Shown here in pieces: positions 1 to 9,309 of a stretch of 64,000 nucleotides of DNA (position 1 is the first letter of the stretch; each line of letters begins with the position of its first letter). Origin of the DNA: Aurantiacibacter rhizosphaerae (GTDB taxonomy: Bacteria > Pseudomonadota > Alphaproteobacteria > Sphingomonadales > Sphingomonadaceae); contig NZ_WUBR01000001.1 in NCBI RefSeq assembly GCF_009807005.1, positions 186,001-250,000 on the forward strand, in the 5' to 3' direction. The notes beneath the pieces were generated by a model that made no database searches, was not told where the DNA came from, and saw nothing but the letters and a program-made list of their open reading frames with translations. Made by a program: the position numbers and the translations under genes.

Positions 1-81
1 GTTGCAGTGCAACACTGGTGGAAAACGCTCTTGACGCAGCTTGTTACACGATTCGCGCACCTATAACGCGGGAAGTTGATT

Positions 82-747
82 ATGACCCAGCCCCTTATCT
101 CTCCCTCGATCCTTTCTGCCGACTTTGCAAAGTTGGGCGAGGAAGTGCGCGCAATCGATGCAGCCGGTTGCGACTGGGTGCACGTGGACGTGATGGATGG
201 CCACTATGTGCCCAACCTTACCATCGGTCCGGCAGTGGTAAAGGCCCTGCGGCCACATTCCGCAAAGACATTCGATGTGCACCTGATGGTGTCGCCTGTG
301 GATCTGTGGATCGATCAATTCGCCGATGCGGGCGCCGATATTATCACCGTTCACCCAGAGGCCGGTGCCCATGTGCATCGCAGCATTCAGGCGGTCCGCG
401 CCGCTGGTTGCAAGGCGGGCATATCGCTGAACCCTGCCACGCCTGCCAAGATGCTGGATTACCTGCTGGAAGAAATCGATCTTGTGCTGATCATGAGCGT
501 GAACCCCGGTTTCGGTGGGCAGAGCTTCATCCATTCGCAATTGCGCAAGATCGAGGCCGTGCGAAAGATGATCGACAAGGGCGGGCATGACGTCCTGATC
601 GAGGTGGACGGCGGGGTGAATGTCGAGACCGCCCGGCTTTGCGTTGATGCAGGGGCCGATGTACTGGTGGCGGGCTCTGCCACCTTCAAGGGTGGGCCGG
701 ATTGTTACGCTGCCAACATTTCCGCACTTCGGGGAGACGCCAGTTGA
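82..747 (+). CDS. rpe: Ribulose-phosphate 3-epimerase
   Basis: Interconverts D-ribulose 5-phosphate and D-xylulose 5-phosphate in the cytosolic pentose phosphate pathway. The 221-residue product is a complete TIM barrel of normal length, with the N-terminal SPSILSADF motif, the metal-binding segment [12 protein letters not shown], the HLMV strand, the [10 protein letters not shown] loop and a C-terminal EVDGGV phosphate-binding strand. The ATG at 82 is chosen over an in-frame TTG at 76 because GGAAG at 71-75 lies at good Shine-Dalgarno distance from it. The stop codon overlaps the TTG start of the next gene (TTGA), so the two are translationally coupled. The 81 bp upstream contain a small 5-bp inverted repeat at 1-13 and no promoter that I can defend. 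Confidence 0.96.
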   Translation: MTQPLISPSILSADFAKLGEEVRAIDAAGCDWVHVDVMDGHYVPNLTIGPAVVKALRPHSAKTFDVHLMVSPVDLWIDQFADAGADIITVHPEAGAHVHRSIQAVRAAGCKAGISLNPATPAKMLDYLLEEIDLVLIMSVNPGFGGQSFIHSQLRKIEAVRKMIDKGGHDVLIEVDGGVNVETARLCVDAGADVLVAGSATFKGGPDCYAANISALRGDAS

Positions 748-2663
748 ACGCACACTCGGCCGAGCTTGCAGGCAAGGCCCGTCGCCAAGGCGGCACAAAG
801 ATCGGGCGCAGCGACCTGGAAAAGAACGGCCAGTTGGCCATCCCCCTGGGCAGGGAATCGCGCGAGGACCTGATCGCGCAATCGCCTGAAATTCAGCCTG
901 ACACACAGCCTGACCCCGAGCCCACCGGCGACCAGTCTCATACCGATCTGGCCACCGATCGCGCGCTGGTGATCACCGATTTCGCCCCGCCATCCACCAC
1001 CGCATCGGAACGGCTGATGCGGCTGGCCTTCAGCATGGGCGTTTCCCACAGCACCATCGTTGCGCCGTTTCGCAAGCCCCTGCGCCCGCGCCTGCTGGCC
1101 ACGGTAAACACTCCGCTGGAGGGTGATCGCGCTGCCGGAATGGCGCTGCGTGCCGGGCATTTCTACATCTACGGGGTGAAGGCATCCTTCGCCCAGGTGG
1201 ACATGGGGCCACTGGGCAATCTCAGCCCACCGTTCGAACGCGTGGTGCAGGGCTTCACCTGGCTGCGTGATCTCGCCACATCCGGCACTCCGCCGCAATG
1301 CCGCCAGGTTGGCGAACGCCTGCTGGTATCCTGGCTGGATGCCAATCCCGTGATCGGCAAGGGGCCGGCGTGGAAGGTGGAGAATGTCGGACTGCGGCTG
1401 CTGGCGTGGCTGGTGCATGCACCGCTGCTGATTTCCGGCGAAGACCGCGCTTTGCGCCACCGCGCGCTGAACGCCATTTCCGATACCGCGCGCTGGCTGG
1501 ATCGCCATGTCGGCAAGGCGGATGATCGGCTGGGCGAAGTGGCCGGGTGGTGCGCCATCACGGCTGCGGGATTGCTGCTGCCCGAAGGCAAGCCGCGCCG
1601 CCTTTACGGAGAGGCGGGCCTGGCGCGCGCATTGGGTGAAGCCGTTGGCGAGGATGGCGGATTGCTGTCACGCAGTCCCGATGCGCAGATGCAGGCCATC
1701 GCCAATCTGATAGACCTTCGCGCCTGTTACGCGGCTGCCGGGCATGAACCGCCTAAACTGCTGGCCACCATGCTGCACATGCTGGTGCCGCCACTGCTGG
1801 CGCTGACCCACAGCGACGGCGGCTTGGGCAATTGGCAGGGCAGCGGCGCGACAAAGGCATCGCGGCTTGCGCAACTGATCGGCGCAAGCGGCGTGCGTAC
1901 ACGTCCGCTCAAAGAGCCGAGCGGATGGGGCTATCAACGTGTTACCGCGCGCAAGGCCACCTTGCTGATGGATGGATCTCCGCCGCCGCTGGGCCAGCAT
2001 GCCCGCCACGGCTGTGCGTCCACGCTGGCGCTGGAATTCAGCCATGCGGAACATCGCCTGATCGTGAACTGCGGCGGTGCGGCGCTGGCGGGCGGACAGG
2101 TGCCGGTGCGGATCGAGCAGGGCCTGCGCGCCACGGCGGCCCATTCCACCATGGTTCTGGGCGATGCCAACTCCACATCCGTGCTGATCGATGGGAAGCT
2201 GGGCTCCGGCGTTGGCGAAGTGCAGATCGACACGCGGCAGGTGAAGCTGGAAAACGGCTCTGCCACGCGGATCGAGGCCAGCCATGATGGCTATGCCGGC
2301 CGCTTTGGCCTGATCCATCGCCGCATCGTGATGCTGCGCGAGGATGGGCAGGAATTGCGCGGGGAAGATGTGCTGGTGCCATCGGGCCGCAAGGGCAAGC
2401 GCGGCAAGGTGCCCTTCGCTATCCGTTTCCACCTTGGCCGCAATGTCGAGGCGACACTGGCCGAAAGTGGCAAGGGTGCTAGCCTTTCCCTGCCCGACGG
2501 CAGCCTGTGGCAATTCGTCACCGGGGCAGACAGCCTGTCGATCGACGAAAGCATGTGGGTCGATGGCAATGGCAGGCCGCATCCGGTACAGCAGTTGGTG
2601 ATAGAGGGTTTGGCCTCGCGCGGCGGCGGCAATTTTGCCTGGCTGCTCAAACGAATGGGATAG
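744..2663 (+). CDS. Heparinase II/III family protein
   Basis: Polysaccharide-lyase-like protein of 639 residues. The N-terminal two thirds are helical and Trp/Leu-rich, as in an alpha/alpha toroid (about residues 100-370). The C-terminal part (about 390-620) is beta-rich and matches the Hepar_II_III type, with a conserved block around [13 protein letters not shown] and [11 protein letters not shown]. The start is the TTG at 744 overlapping the rpe stop, preceded by GGGGAGAC at 731-738; an in-frame TTG at 702 lies inside rpe and has no ribosome site. No convincing signal peptide is visible. Family members cleave acidic polysaccharides, but this version, set between rpe and purH, has no established substrate; a role in envelope or exopolysaccharide turnover is inference. 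Confidence 0.85.
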   Translation: MNAHSAELAGKARRQGGTKIGRSDLEKNGQLAIPLGRESREDLIAQSPEIQPDTQPDPEPTGDQSHTDLATDRALVITDFAPPSTTASERLMRLAFSMGVSHSTIVAPFRKPLRPRLLATVNTPLEGDRAAGMALRAGHFYIYGVKASFAQVDMGPLGNLSPPFERVVQGFTWLRDLATSGTPPQCRQVGERLLVSWLDANPVIGKGPAWKVENVGLRLLAWLVHAPLLISGEDRALRHRALNAISDTARWLDRHVGKADDRLGEVAGWCAITAAGLLLPEGKPRRLYGEAGLARALGEAVGEDGGLLSRSPDAQMQAIANLIDLRACYAAAGHEPPKLLATMLHMLVPPLLALTHSDGGLGNWQGSGATKASRLAQLIGASGVRTRPLKEPSGWGYQRVTARKATLLMDGSPPPLGQHARHGCASTLALEFSHAEHRLIVNCGGAALAGGQVPVRIEQGLRATAAHSTMVLGDANSTSVLIDGKLGSGVGEVQIDTRQVKLENGSATRIEASHDGYAGRFGLIHRRIVMLREDGQELRGEDVLVPSGRKGKRGKVPFAIRFHLGRNVEATLAESGKGASLSLPDGSLWQFVTGADSLSIDESMWVDGNGRPHPVQQLVIEGLASRGGGNFAWLLKRMG

Positions 2664-2673
2664 ATTACACAGC

Positions 2674-4296
2674 ATGACGGACGTTGCGATCAAACGGGCA
2701 CTGCTTTCGGTGTCCGACAAGGCAGGTATTGTGGAATTGGGCGGCAAGCTGGCGAAGGCCGGGGTCCAGCTGGTTTCCACCGGCGGCACGGCGCGCACCC
2801 TGCGCGATGCGGGGCTGGATGTGCTGGACGTATCCGACATCACCGATTTCCCCGAGATGATGGATGGCCGCGTGAAGACGCTGCACCCCATGGTCCACGG
2901 CGGGCTGCTGGCCGTGCGCGATAATGAGGATCATACCGCTGCGATGGACGCGCATGATATCGGCGCAATCGATCTGCTGGTGGTGAACCTCTACCCGTTC
3001 GAGGAAACCGTGGCGCGCGGTGCCAGCCGTGACGAGATCGTCGAGAATATCGACATCGGCGGCCCGGCCATGGTGCGCTCTGCGAGCAAGAACCACCAGT
3101 TCGTGACCATCGTCACCGATCCTTCGGATTATGACGAGCTGACTACGGAGCTGGCAGAGCACGATGGCGCCACCACGCAGGCCTTCCGCACGCGCATGGC
3201 GGCGAAGGCATTCGCCAAGACGGCCAGCTATGATGCGGCAATTGCCAACTGGTTTGCCTTTGGCGATGCCTACACCAACCCGCTGGGGGCAGAGGCGCTG
3301 AAGGCGACGCCGTTCGTAGAGAAGATGCCGCTGGCGTTCTCCAAGAAGGATGAATTGCGCTACGGCGAAAATCCGCATCAGACCGCTGCTGTCTATCTGC
3401 CGCAGAATGCCGGTGTGCAGGGCGTTCCGCAGGCGGTGCAGGTGCAGGGCAAGGAATTGTCCTACAACAATTACAACGATGCCGATGCCGCGCTGGAACT
3501 GGTGGCGGAATTTGCCGGTGGCGATCCGGCGGTGGTGATCGTGAAGCACGCCAATCCTTGCGGCGTTGCGCAAGCCTCAACCTTGCTTGAGGCGTGGCAG
3601 CAGGCACTGGCGTGCGACAGCGTTTCGGCCTTTGGCGGCATCGTGGCGGTGAATCGCCCGCTGGATGGGCCAACGGCGCAGGCGATCTGCGAAATCTTTA
3701 CAGAAGTGGTGATTGCGCCCGGCGCCGATGATGCCGCGCGGGAAGCTTTCGCCGCCAAGAAGAACCTGCGGCTGCTGCTGATCGAGGATTTTCCGCAGGC
3801 GGATCGCGAGGGCTTCCAGATCAAGACCATTGCGGGCGGCATGCTGATGCAATCGCGCGACAATGGCGTGATCGGGGCAGACGATCTGAAAGTCGTGACG
3901 AAGCGCCAGCCCAGCGAGCAGGAAGTGGCCGATGCTCTGTTCGCGTGGAAGGTGGCAAAGCACGTGAAATCCAACGCCATCGTCTATGCCAAGGACGGGG
4001 TAACGGCGGGCATCGGTGCAGGCCAGATGAACCGTCGCGATTCGTCCCGCATCGCCGCCGTGCGCGCTGCCGAGGCTGCTGAGGCGGCAGGGTGGGACGC
4101 GCCGCGCACGAAAGGCAGCGCAGTCGCATCAGACGCCTTCTTCCCCTTTGCCGACGGCTTGCTGAGCGCGGTGGAGGCGGGCGCCACCATGGTGATCCAG
4201 CCCGGCGGCTCCATGCGCGATGACGAGGTGATTGCAGCTGCCGACGAAGCTGGCATCGCCATGGTCTTCACCGGGATGCGCCATTTCCGCCATTAA
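2674..4296 (+). CDS. purH: Bifunctional AICAR formyltransferase / IMP cyclohydrolase
   Basis: Catalyses the last two steps of de novo IMP synthesis: formylation of AICAR with 10-formyl-THF, then cyclisation to IMP. The 540-residue product has the N-terminal MGS-like cyclohydrolase domain (about 1-150, with [13 protein letters not shown] and DGRVKTLHP) and the C-terminal transformylase domain ([38 protein letters not shown]). The start at ATG 2674 gives the canonical N-terminus; an upstream in-frame ATG at 2635 lies inside the heparinase-like gene. It begins 10 bp after the preceding stop, so it probably shares that transcript. Length and motifs are complete. Confidence 0.97.
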   Translation: MTDVAIKRALLSVSDKAGIVELGGKLAKAGVQLVSTGGTARTLRDAGLDVLDVSDITDFPEMMDGRVKTLHPMVHGGLLAVRDNEDHTAAMDAHDIGAIDLLVVNLYPFEETVARGASRDEIVENIDIGGPAMVRSASKNHQFVTIVTDPSDYDELTTELAEHDGATTQAFRTRMAAKAFAKTASYDAAIANWFAFGDAYTNPLGAEALKATPFVEKMPLAFSKKDELRYGENPHQTAAVYLPQNAGVQGVPQAVQVQGKELSYNNYNDADAALELVAEFAGGDPAVVIVKHANPCGVAQASTLLEAWQQALACDSVSAFGGIVAVNRPLDGPTAQAICEIFTEVVIAPGADDAAREAFAAKKNLRLLLIEDFPQADREGFQIKTIAGGMLMQSRDNGVIGADDLKVVTKRQPSEQEVADALFAWKVAKHVKSNAIVYAKDGVTAGIGAGQMNRRDSSRIAAVRAAEAAEAAGWDAPRTKGSAVASDAFFPFADGLLSAVEAGATMVIQPGGSMRDDEVIAAADEAGIAMVFTGMRHFRH

Positions 4297-4307
4297 TTGC
4301 TTGTGAC

Positions 4308-4332
4308 GGGGCGGGCCGCGACCGGCCGCCCC
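4308..4332 (+). terminator. GC-rich hairpin after purH
   Basis: GGGGCGGGCC at 4308-4317 pairs with GGCCGCCCC at 4324-4332 with one bulged G and a six-base loop, 11 bp after the purH stop. There is no T-tract, so it may be an mRNA 3'-stabilising or weak termination structure. The rest of the 4297-4514 gap shows no gene; it is A/T-richer near 4460-4500 and probably holds the promoter for the small ORF and msrA. Confidence 0.5.
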
Positions 4333-4514
4333 TCGCAGCTGGCAAGCTTAAAGCTCAGCCCGTGCCGCCGTTGGCTGGCTGCGGCACGTTGAATCGTGCC
4401 TTAGCTGCGATGGAGCCAGCGCAAATGCCGCCCGAATTCAGCGGCTTGAAAGTAACCTGGTGGTAGGTTCGTGAGGAAATAAGCAATAAACACAGAATTT
4501 CGGGACAGCCCCAC

Positions 4515-4619
4515 ATGGAACTTTTCAACGCCGAACTCTATCGCTCCTTCCTTGCAGGATTTGCAGTAACCGCTGCAGTGCTCGCAGCGAATATCCTTCC
4601 GAACCTCGGAGGAATTTGA
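4515..4619 (+). CDS. Small hydrophobic ORF coupled to msrA
   Basis: A 34-codon ORF starting at ATG 4515. It has a polar amphipathic N-terminus (MELFNAELYRSF) followed by a single hydrophobic segment (about residues 13-30, LAGFAVTAAVLAANILP), consistent with one membrane helix. Its TGA stop overlaps the msrA ATG (TGATG), and GGAGG inside its last codons is the ribosome site for msrA, which is the typical layout of a translationally coupled gene. No clear Shine-Dalgarno precedes it. The family is not recognised. It is either a genuine small membrane protein or a leader ORF controlling msrA translation. Confidence 0.5.
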   Translation: MELFNAELYRSFLAGFAVTAAVLAANILPNLGGI

Positions 4620-5293
4620 TGAATATTAAATCGCTTTTCGCTGCAACCATGCTGAGCCTTTCGGTTTGCGCGCTGCCCGCCACTGCATCTGCCGAAGAGG
4701 TATTTGATGCACCCGTGGCCGCACGCCAGGCGAAGGAAACGGGCTTGCAGACGGCCATTTTCGCTGGCGGTTGTTTCTGGGGTATCGAAGGTATCTTCAG
4801 TCACACGCGCGGCGTGACCAGTGCCGTAGCAGGCTATCACGGCGGCAATTCCGGCACGGCCACGTACAGGCAGGTGTCTTCCGGGATGACGGAGCATGCC
4901 GAGGCCGTGCGTGTAACCTACGATCCGTCGGTCGTGCGCTATGACCAGCTGTTGCAGATCCTGTTCTCCGTTGGTGCGGACCCCACGCTGCACAACCGCC
5001 AAGGCCCGGACCGCGGCCCGCAATATCGCGCCGCCATCGTGCCGGTAACAGCAGAGCAGCGCGCCGTCGCGCAGGCCTATGTGGCGCAGATGGAACGCTC
5101 CGGCGTGTGGGACAAGCCGATGGCCGTAAAAGTTGAGAAGCACCGTCGTTTTTACGAGGCGGAGGCCAACCATCAGGACTACATGCTCAACAATCCCAAC
5201 AGCGGCTATATCCGCCGCTGGGATGCGCCCAAGGTGGAGGCGTTGCAGGAGCATTTCCCGCAGCTTTACCGCGCACGTTTTCGCACCGGCTGA
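4619..5293 (+). CDS. msrA: Exported peptide-methionine (S)-S-oxide reductase
   Basis: Reduces the S-epimer of methionine sulfoxide in proteins. The 224-residue product carries a Sec-type signal peptide (about residues 1-25, cleavage near ATASA-EE), so it should act in the periplasm. The catalytic motif GGCFWG places the nucleophilic cysteine at residue 52, and the downstream blocks VAGYHGG, TYRQVSSGMTEHAEAV, the HNRQGPDRGPQYR segment and a C-terminal EANHQDY stretch are all present. The start is ATG 4619, with GGAGG at 4609-4613. An exported MsrB (33999-34496) is encoded separately, so both stereoisomers can be repaired outside the cytoplasm. Confidence 0.95.
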   Translation: MNIKSLFAATMLSLSVCALPATASAEEVFDAPVAARQAKETGLQTAIFAGGCFWGIEGIFSHTRGVTSAVAGYHGGNSGTATYRQVSSGMTEHAEAVRVTYDPSVVRYDQLLQILFSVGADPTLHNRQGPDRGPQYRAAIVPVTAEQRAVAQAYVAQMERSGVWDKPMAVKVEKHRRFYEAEANHQDYMLNNPNSGYIRRWDAPKVEALQEHFPQLYRARFRTG

Positions 5294-5309
5294 TTGCCGC
5301 GCGGATGCA

Positions 5310-5335
5310 GCCCAACGGCTAGATTGCCGTTGGGC
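5310..5335 (+). terminator. Perfect 10-bp hairpin between msrA and the Fur-family gene
   Basis: GCCCAACGGC at 5310-5319 and GCCGTTGGGC at 5326-5335 form a perfect stem with a six-base loop, 16 bp after the msrA stop. No T-run follows. It also lies just upstream of the Fur-family start, so an operator or 5'-UTR role is possible as well as termination. Confidence 0.5.
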
Positions 5336-5352
5336 ACTTGCGCGCCTATGTA

Positions 5353-5823
5353 ATGCCCATGGCAACACGGCATAATCATTCCGAACATTCCGGCGACCAG
5401 CTTGTTGATGAGGCTGGCAAAGTCCTTTCCGATGCTGGCGAGCAATGGACCGCCATGAGGGAGGACGTGTTCCGCGCGCTGGCCGATCAGCAGCGCCCGG
5501 CATCCGCCTATGACATTGCAGAAGAGGTGGGCAACCGCCGCGGCAAACGCGTGGCCGCGAACAGCGTTTATCGTATTCTGGACCTGTTCGTGCGCACCAA
5601 TCTTGCCAACCGGATCGAGAGCGCCAACGCCTATCTCGCCAATACCCACCCCGGCTGTCGCCATGATTGCGTATTCATGATCTGCGACGATTGCGGGCAG
5701 GCCGATCATTTTGATGACGACAAGCTGACCAATGCCTTGCGGGAGGCCGGCAGGGCGCATGGCTATGCAAATGTCAGCCCGGTGGTGGAACTGCGCGGCC
5801 TGTGCAGCGATTGCGCCGGATGA
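5353..5823 (+). CDS. zur: Fur family transcriptional regulator, Zur-type
   Basis: Metal-responsive DNA-binding repressor of about 155 residues. The winged-helix N-terminal half contains RPASAYDIAEEV and SVYRILDLF, the usual recognition-helix region. The C-terminal half has the cysteine pairs CDDC and CSDC that build the structural zinc site, plus HPGCRHDC. The absence of the classical Fur HHDH stretch and the overall pattern favour a Zur (zinc) assignment, but Fur-family specificity is hard to call by eye. In-frame ATGs occur at 5353 and 5359, neither with a good ribosome site; a TTG at 5338 is the longest alternative. No zinc transporter genes are adjacent. Confidence 0.85.
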   Translation: MPMATRHNHSEHSGDQLVDEAGKVLSDAGEQWTAMREDVFRALADQQRPASAYDIAEEVGNRRGKRVAANSVYRILDLFVRTNLANRIESANAYLANTHPGCRHDCVFMICDDCGQADHFDDDKLTNALREAGRAHGYANVSPVVELRGLCSDCAG

Positions 5824-5908
5824 CACCGGTACGACCTGCGCCAAGCCGTGCAATTTCATCGATGAACCGTTCATCGACAGGCCAGATTTCTGCGTGTAGA
5901 CCCAAGTT

Positions 5909-7840
5909 ATGACAACGCGCCCGCAAACGCCATTGCTCGACACGGTCGACACGCCAGCTGACCTCCGTAAGCTCAAGCCGGAGCAGTTGCGCCAGCTTGC
6001 CGATGAGCTTCGTACAGAGATGATCGACGCCGTGGGTTCCACCGGCGGGCACCTTGGTTCCGGCCTTGGCGTGGTGGAATTGACCACCGCCATTCATTAC
6101 GTTTTCAACACGCCCGAAGATCGCCTTATCTGGGATGTTGGCCACCAGGCCTATCCGCACAAGATCCTGACCGGGCGGCGTGATCGCATCCGCACCCTGC
6201 GCCAGGCGGGCGGGCTGTCCGGCTTTACCAAGCGTAGCGAGAGCGAGTACGATCCGTTCGGCGCCGCGCACAGCTCCACCTCCATCTCGGCAGGCCTTGG
6301 CTTCGCCGTTGCCAACAAGCTGAACAAAAAGCCGGGCAAGGCGATTGCCGTGATCGGCGACGGCGCGATGAGCGCGGGCATGGCCTATGAGGCGATGAAC
6401 AACGCCGAACAGGCGGGCAATCGCCTGATCGTGATCCTGAACGATAACGACATGTCCATCGCCCCGCCGGTGGGGGGCCTGTCCGCCTATCTGGCGCGCA
6501 TGGTCTCCAGCAGCGAATACCTGGGCCTGCGCTCGCTCGCGTCCAAGGTGGCCAACAAGATCGGCCGGCGCGTGTACAATTCGCTGCACAAGGCAGAGGA
6601 ATACACGCGCGGCATGGTGACGGGCGGCACGCTGTTCGAAGAGCTGGGCTTCTACTACGTCGGCCCGATTGACGGGCATAATCTGGATCACCTGATCCCC
6701 GTGCTGGAGAACGTGCGCGATTCCGATCAGGGCCCCGTGCTGGTCCATGTCGTGACCACAAAGGGCAAGGGCTATGCGCCCGCAGAAGACAGCGCCGACA
6801 AGTATCACGGCGTGCCCAAGTTCGACGTGGTGACCGGCGAGAAAGCAAAGTCCAAGGCTGGGCCGCCGGCCTATCAGAACGTGTTTGGCGAAACATTGGC
6901 AAAGCTTGCCGAAACCGATGATCGCATCTGCGCCATCACCGCGGCAATGCCCAGCGGCACCGGGGTGGACAAGTTTGCCAAGGCGCATCCTGATCGCGCC
7001 TTCGACGTCGGCATTGCAGAACAGCATGGCGTCACCTTTGCTGCCGGGCTTGCCGCTCAGGGGATGCGTCCGTTCGCGGCGATCTATTCCACATTCCTGC
7101 AGCGCGCCTATGATCAGGTGGTGCATGACGTGGCGATCCAGAACCTGCCGGTTCGCTTTGCCATAGATCGCGCCGGCCTTGTTGGTGCCGATGGTGCGAC
7201 CCATGCAGGCAGCTTCGATGTGACATATCTCGCCAGCCTGCCCAATTTTGTGGTGATGGCCGCCGCTGACGAGGCGGAACTGGTGCATATGACCTATACC
7301 GCTGCCGAGTATGACGAAGGGCCCATCGCCTTCCGCTATCCGCGCGGGAATGGCGTGGGTGTGGATCTGCCCGAAATCCCGCAGAAGCTGGAAATCGGCA
7401 AGGGCCGCATCGTGCGCGGAGACGAGTCCGGCGGCAAGGTCGCCATCCTGTCTCTGGGCGCGCGACTGGAAGAGGCGCGCAAGGCGGCTGACCAGCTGGA
7501 GGCAAAGGGCCTTGCCACCACGGTTGCCGACATGCGCTTTGCCAAGCCGCTGGACGAAGAAATGATTCGCAAGCTGGCCGCCACGCATGATGTGCTGGTG
7601 ACGGTGGAAGAAGCCTCCATCGGCGGGCTGGGCGCGCATGTGCTGACCATGGCGAGCGACGAGGGTTTGACCGACGGCGGGCTGAAAATCCGCACCATGC
7701 GCCTGCCTGACATGTTCCAGGATCATGACGATCCGGCAAAGCAATATGACGAGGCCGGACTGAACGCACCGCAAATCGTGGACCGGGTGCTCAGCGCACT
7801 GCGGCACAATTCGGCAGGTGTCGAAGAGGCCAGAGCCTGA
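5909..7840 (+). CDS. dxs: 1-deoxy-D-xylulose-5-phosphate synthase
   Basis: Condenses pyruvate and glyceraldehyde 3-phosphate to DXP, the first step of the MEP isoprenoid pathway. The 643-residue product is full length, with the substrate-site [11 protein letters not shown], the thiamine-diphosphate motif beginning [13 protein letters not shown] and ending NDNDMSI, the pyrimidine-domain glutamate in [15 protein letters not shown], and the transketolase C-terminal domain ([12 protein letters not shown]). It starts at ATG 5909, 85 bp after the Fur-family gene, and stands as a single cistron before a convergent terminator. It would feed carotenoid and quinone synthesis, which is typical of pigmented sphingomonads. 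Confidence 0.97.
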   Translation: MTTRPQTPLLDTVDTPADLRKLKPEQLRQLADELRTEMIDAVGSTGGHLGSGLGVVELTTAIHYVFNTPEDRLIWDVGHQAYPHKILTGRRDRIRTLRQAGGLSGFTKRSESEYDPFGAAHSSTSISAGLGFAVANKLNKKPGKAIAVIGDGAMSAGMAYEAMNNAEQAGNRLIVILNDNDMSIAPPVGGLSAYLARMVSSSEYLGLRSLASKVANKIGRRVYNSLHKAEEYTRGMVTGGTLFEELGFYYVGPIDGHNLDHLIPVLENVRDSDQGPVLVHVVTTKGKGYAPAEDSADKYHGVPKFDVVTGEKAKSKAGPPAYQNVFGETLAKLAETDDRICAITAAMPSGTGVDKFAKAHPDRAFDVGIAEQHGVTFAAGLAAQGMRPFAAIYSTFLQRAYDQVVHDVAIQNLPVRFAIDRAGLVGADGATHAGSFDVTYLASLPNFVVMAAADEAELVHMTYTAAEYDEGPIAFRYPRGNGVGVDLPEIPQKLEIGKGRIVRGDESGGKVAILSLGARLEEARKAADQLEAKGLATTVADMRFAKPLDEEMIRKLAATHDVLVTVEEASIGGLGAHVLTMASDEGLTDGGLKIRTMRLPDMFQDHDDPAKQYDEAGLNAPQIVDRVLSALRHNSAGVEEARA

Positions 7841-7883
7841 GGCTCGGCCTCAATCGCTCTTGAGAACAGAAGTCTGAACAGCA

Positions 7884-7913
7884 AAAGGGCGGAACCCGCA
7901 GATCCCGCCCTTT
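7884..7913. terminator. Bidirectional terminator between dxs and the amidohydrolase operon
   Basis: AAAGGGCGG at 7884-7892 pairs with CCGCCCTTT at 7905-7913 around a 12-base loop. The A-rich left arm and T-rich right arm give termination potential on both strands, which fits its place between converging genes. Confidence 0.7.
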
Positions 7914-7935
7914 CCCCCTGTCCAGCGCCTTGAGC

Positions 7936-9309
7936 TTATCGCTCGTAGGCGCGCGGTAACTTGCTTTCATCCAGCGACCTGTAGCGGTCGCGAAGGCGCG
8001 TCTGGTGATTGACAAGCGGCTGTTCCACCCCGTCGATAAACACGCGTACGGGGGCGGAGCTGGTTTCCAGCGGATCGCCATCCCACACCACGATATCGCC
8101 ATGCGCGCCCTGCGCCAGAACGCCCACGCGGCCTTCCAGGCCAGCAATGGCGGCGGGCACGGATGTGATCGCGGCGAAAGCTTCGCCCCAGCTCATGCCG
8201 GTGGCGCCGGGCACGCGGTTCAGCGCAACCATGTTGCCCGCCATCTGCGGCAATCCTCGCGGATGATCTCCGCTGCTGTCATAGCCGCCGATGGCCACGG
8301 TAACGCCCGCGTCCAGCATGCGGCCCACATTGCTTTGCGTGGCGGCCAGTTGCTCGAATGAAACGGGCAGATCGCGCAGCGCGGCGGAGATTACCGGCAC
8401 CCCGGCGGCAGCGATGCGATCCGCCACCATCCAGCCTTCGGCCACGCCCACCAGAACCATGTCGAGCGCGGGAAATTCTTCCTTCAGGGCAAGGATGGAA
8501 AGAATGTCACTGGCGCGTTCCACTCCGACGTAAAGCTTCTGTTCGCCATTCACGACGGGCACCAGCGCGGCAGCATCGAAACGCGTCAGCAATACATCGC
8601 TGGACCGGTCGGCATCGGGCGTGAAGCGCGCATCGAGGCCGATGGTCTGGCCCAGCCTGTTGCCGTCCGTCTTGCGTCCGCCGGTAAGCTGCGCGGCATC
8701 GCCGAAGGATCCGGCTTCCAGCAAGGCATTGCGCAGCAGGGCGTGGGCAGAGGTTCGGCTGCCGCCTGCCAGCCATGCCCCGCGCTCGCCCATTTCCACG
8801 TACTGGAAGGCGCGCGGATGGCGCACGGCATCGTAATCCGCGCCAAGATCCACGATAGCGCCTTGGCCTGCGAAGATGGAGGCACCCGCGCCCGGCATCA
8901 CGCTGGCGCGGGTCACCCCGCCAGCGCGGCTGTAGGCGAAATCCTGCGCATTGGGATTGATCACCGGCGATACGTCCAGCGCCGCGCCGAAGGGCGAATC
9001 GCTGGCGTTCACATCATTGCTTTGCGCAACGGCATCCACATCCACCAGACCGAGATTGGTGATGGAGGCGAAGATGCCGGGCGTCACCCACATCCCGCTG
9101 CCGTCCACGGTCTGCATGCCCGCCGGCACGGCAACGCCGCTGCCTGCGGCCACCACGCGGCCGTTCTGCACCACGACGGTGGCGTTGGTGATCGGATCGC
9201 TGCCATCGCCGGTAGCGACGGTTGCACCGGTGATGGCGATATCCTGCGCGGCGACCGGCGTTGCAGCCAGCGCGAGGGCAAAGGTGGCGAGCGTGAGGAG
9301 GCGCTTCAT
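7936..9309 (-). CDS. Exported amidohydrolase-fold protein lacking the HxH metal motif
   Basis: 457-residue protein with a Sec signal peptide (about residues 1-22, ending PVAAQD) and the overall layout of the metal-dependent amidohydrolase superfamily: an N-terminal beta-sandwich (ITGATVATGDG, VVVQNGRVVAAG), a central barrel, and a C-terminal GDIVVWDGDPLETSS block. The key deviation is at residues 76-90: the usual PGxIDxHxH reads TPGIFASITNLGLVD, with no histidines, and the later barrel histidines are also not evident. A catalytically inactive or non-hydrolytic role is therefore inferred. It overlaps the upstream amidohydrolase gene by 4 bp (ATGA) and is probably made in equal amounts, so a partner or scaffold function for that active enzyme is plausible. 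It is the last gene of the peptide-transport operon. Confidence 0.85.
   Translation of the reverse strand: MKRLLTLATFALALAATPVAAQDIAITGATVATGDGSDPITNATVVVQNGRVVAAGSGVAVPAGMQTVDGSGMWVTPGIFASITNLGLVDVDAVAQSNDVNASDSPFGAALDVSPVINPNAQDFAYSRAGGVTRASVMPGAGASIFAGQGAIVDLGADYDAVRHPRAFQYVEMGERGAWLAGGSRTSAHALLRNALLEAGSFGDAAQLTGGRKTDGNRLGQTIGLDARFTPDADRSSDVLLTRFDAAALVPVVNGEQKLYVGVERASDILSILALKEEFPALDMVLVGVAEGWMVADRIAAAGVPVISAALRDLPVSFEQLAATQSNVGRMLDAGVTVAIGGYDSSGDHPRGLPQMAGNMVALNRVPGATGMSWGEAFAAITSVPAAIAGLEGRVGVLAQGAHGDIVVWDGDPLETSSAPVRVFIDGVEQPLVNHQTRLRDRYRSLDESKLPRAYER

Noticed and set aside
31-67. Sigma-70 promoter TTGACG ... TATAAC upstream of rpe
   Set aside because: The hexamers are 25 bp apart, too far for a normal promoter.
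5774-7807. 677-codon minus-strand frame opposite dxs
   Set aside because: Antisense shadow of a complete DXS; low-quality His/Gln-rich translation.
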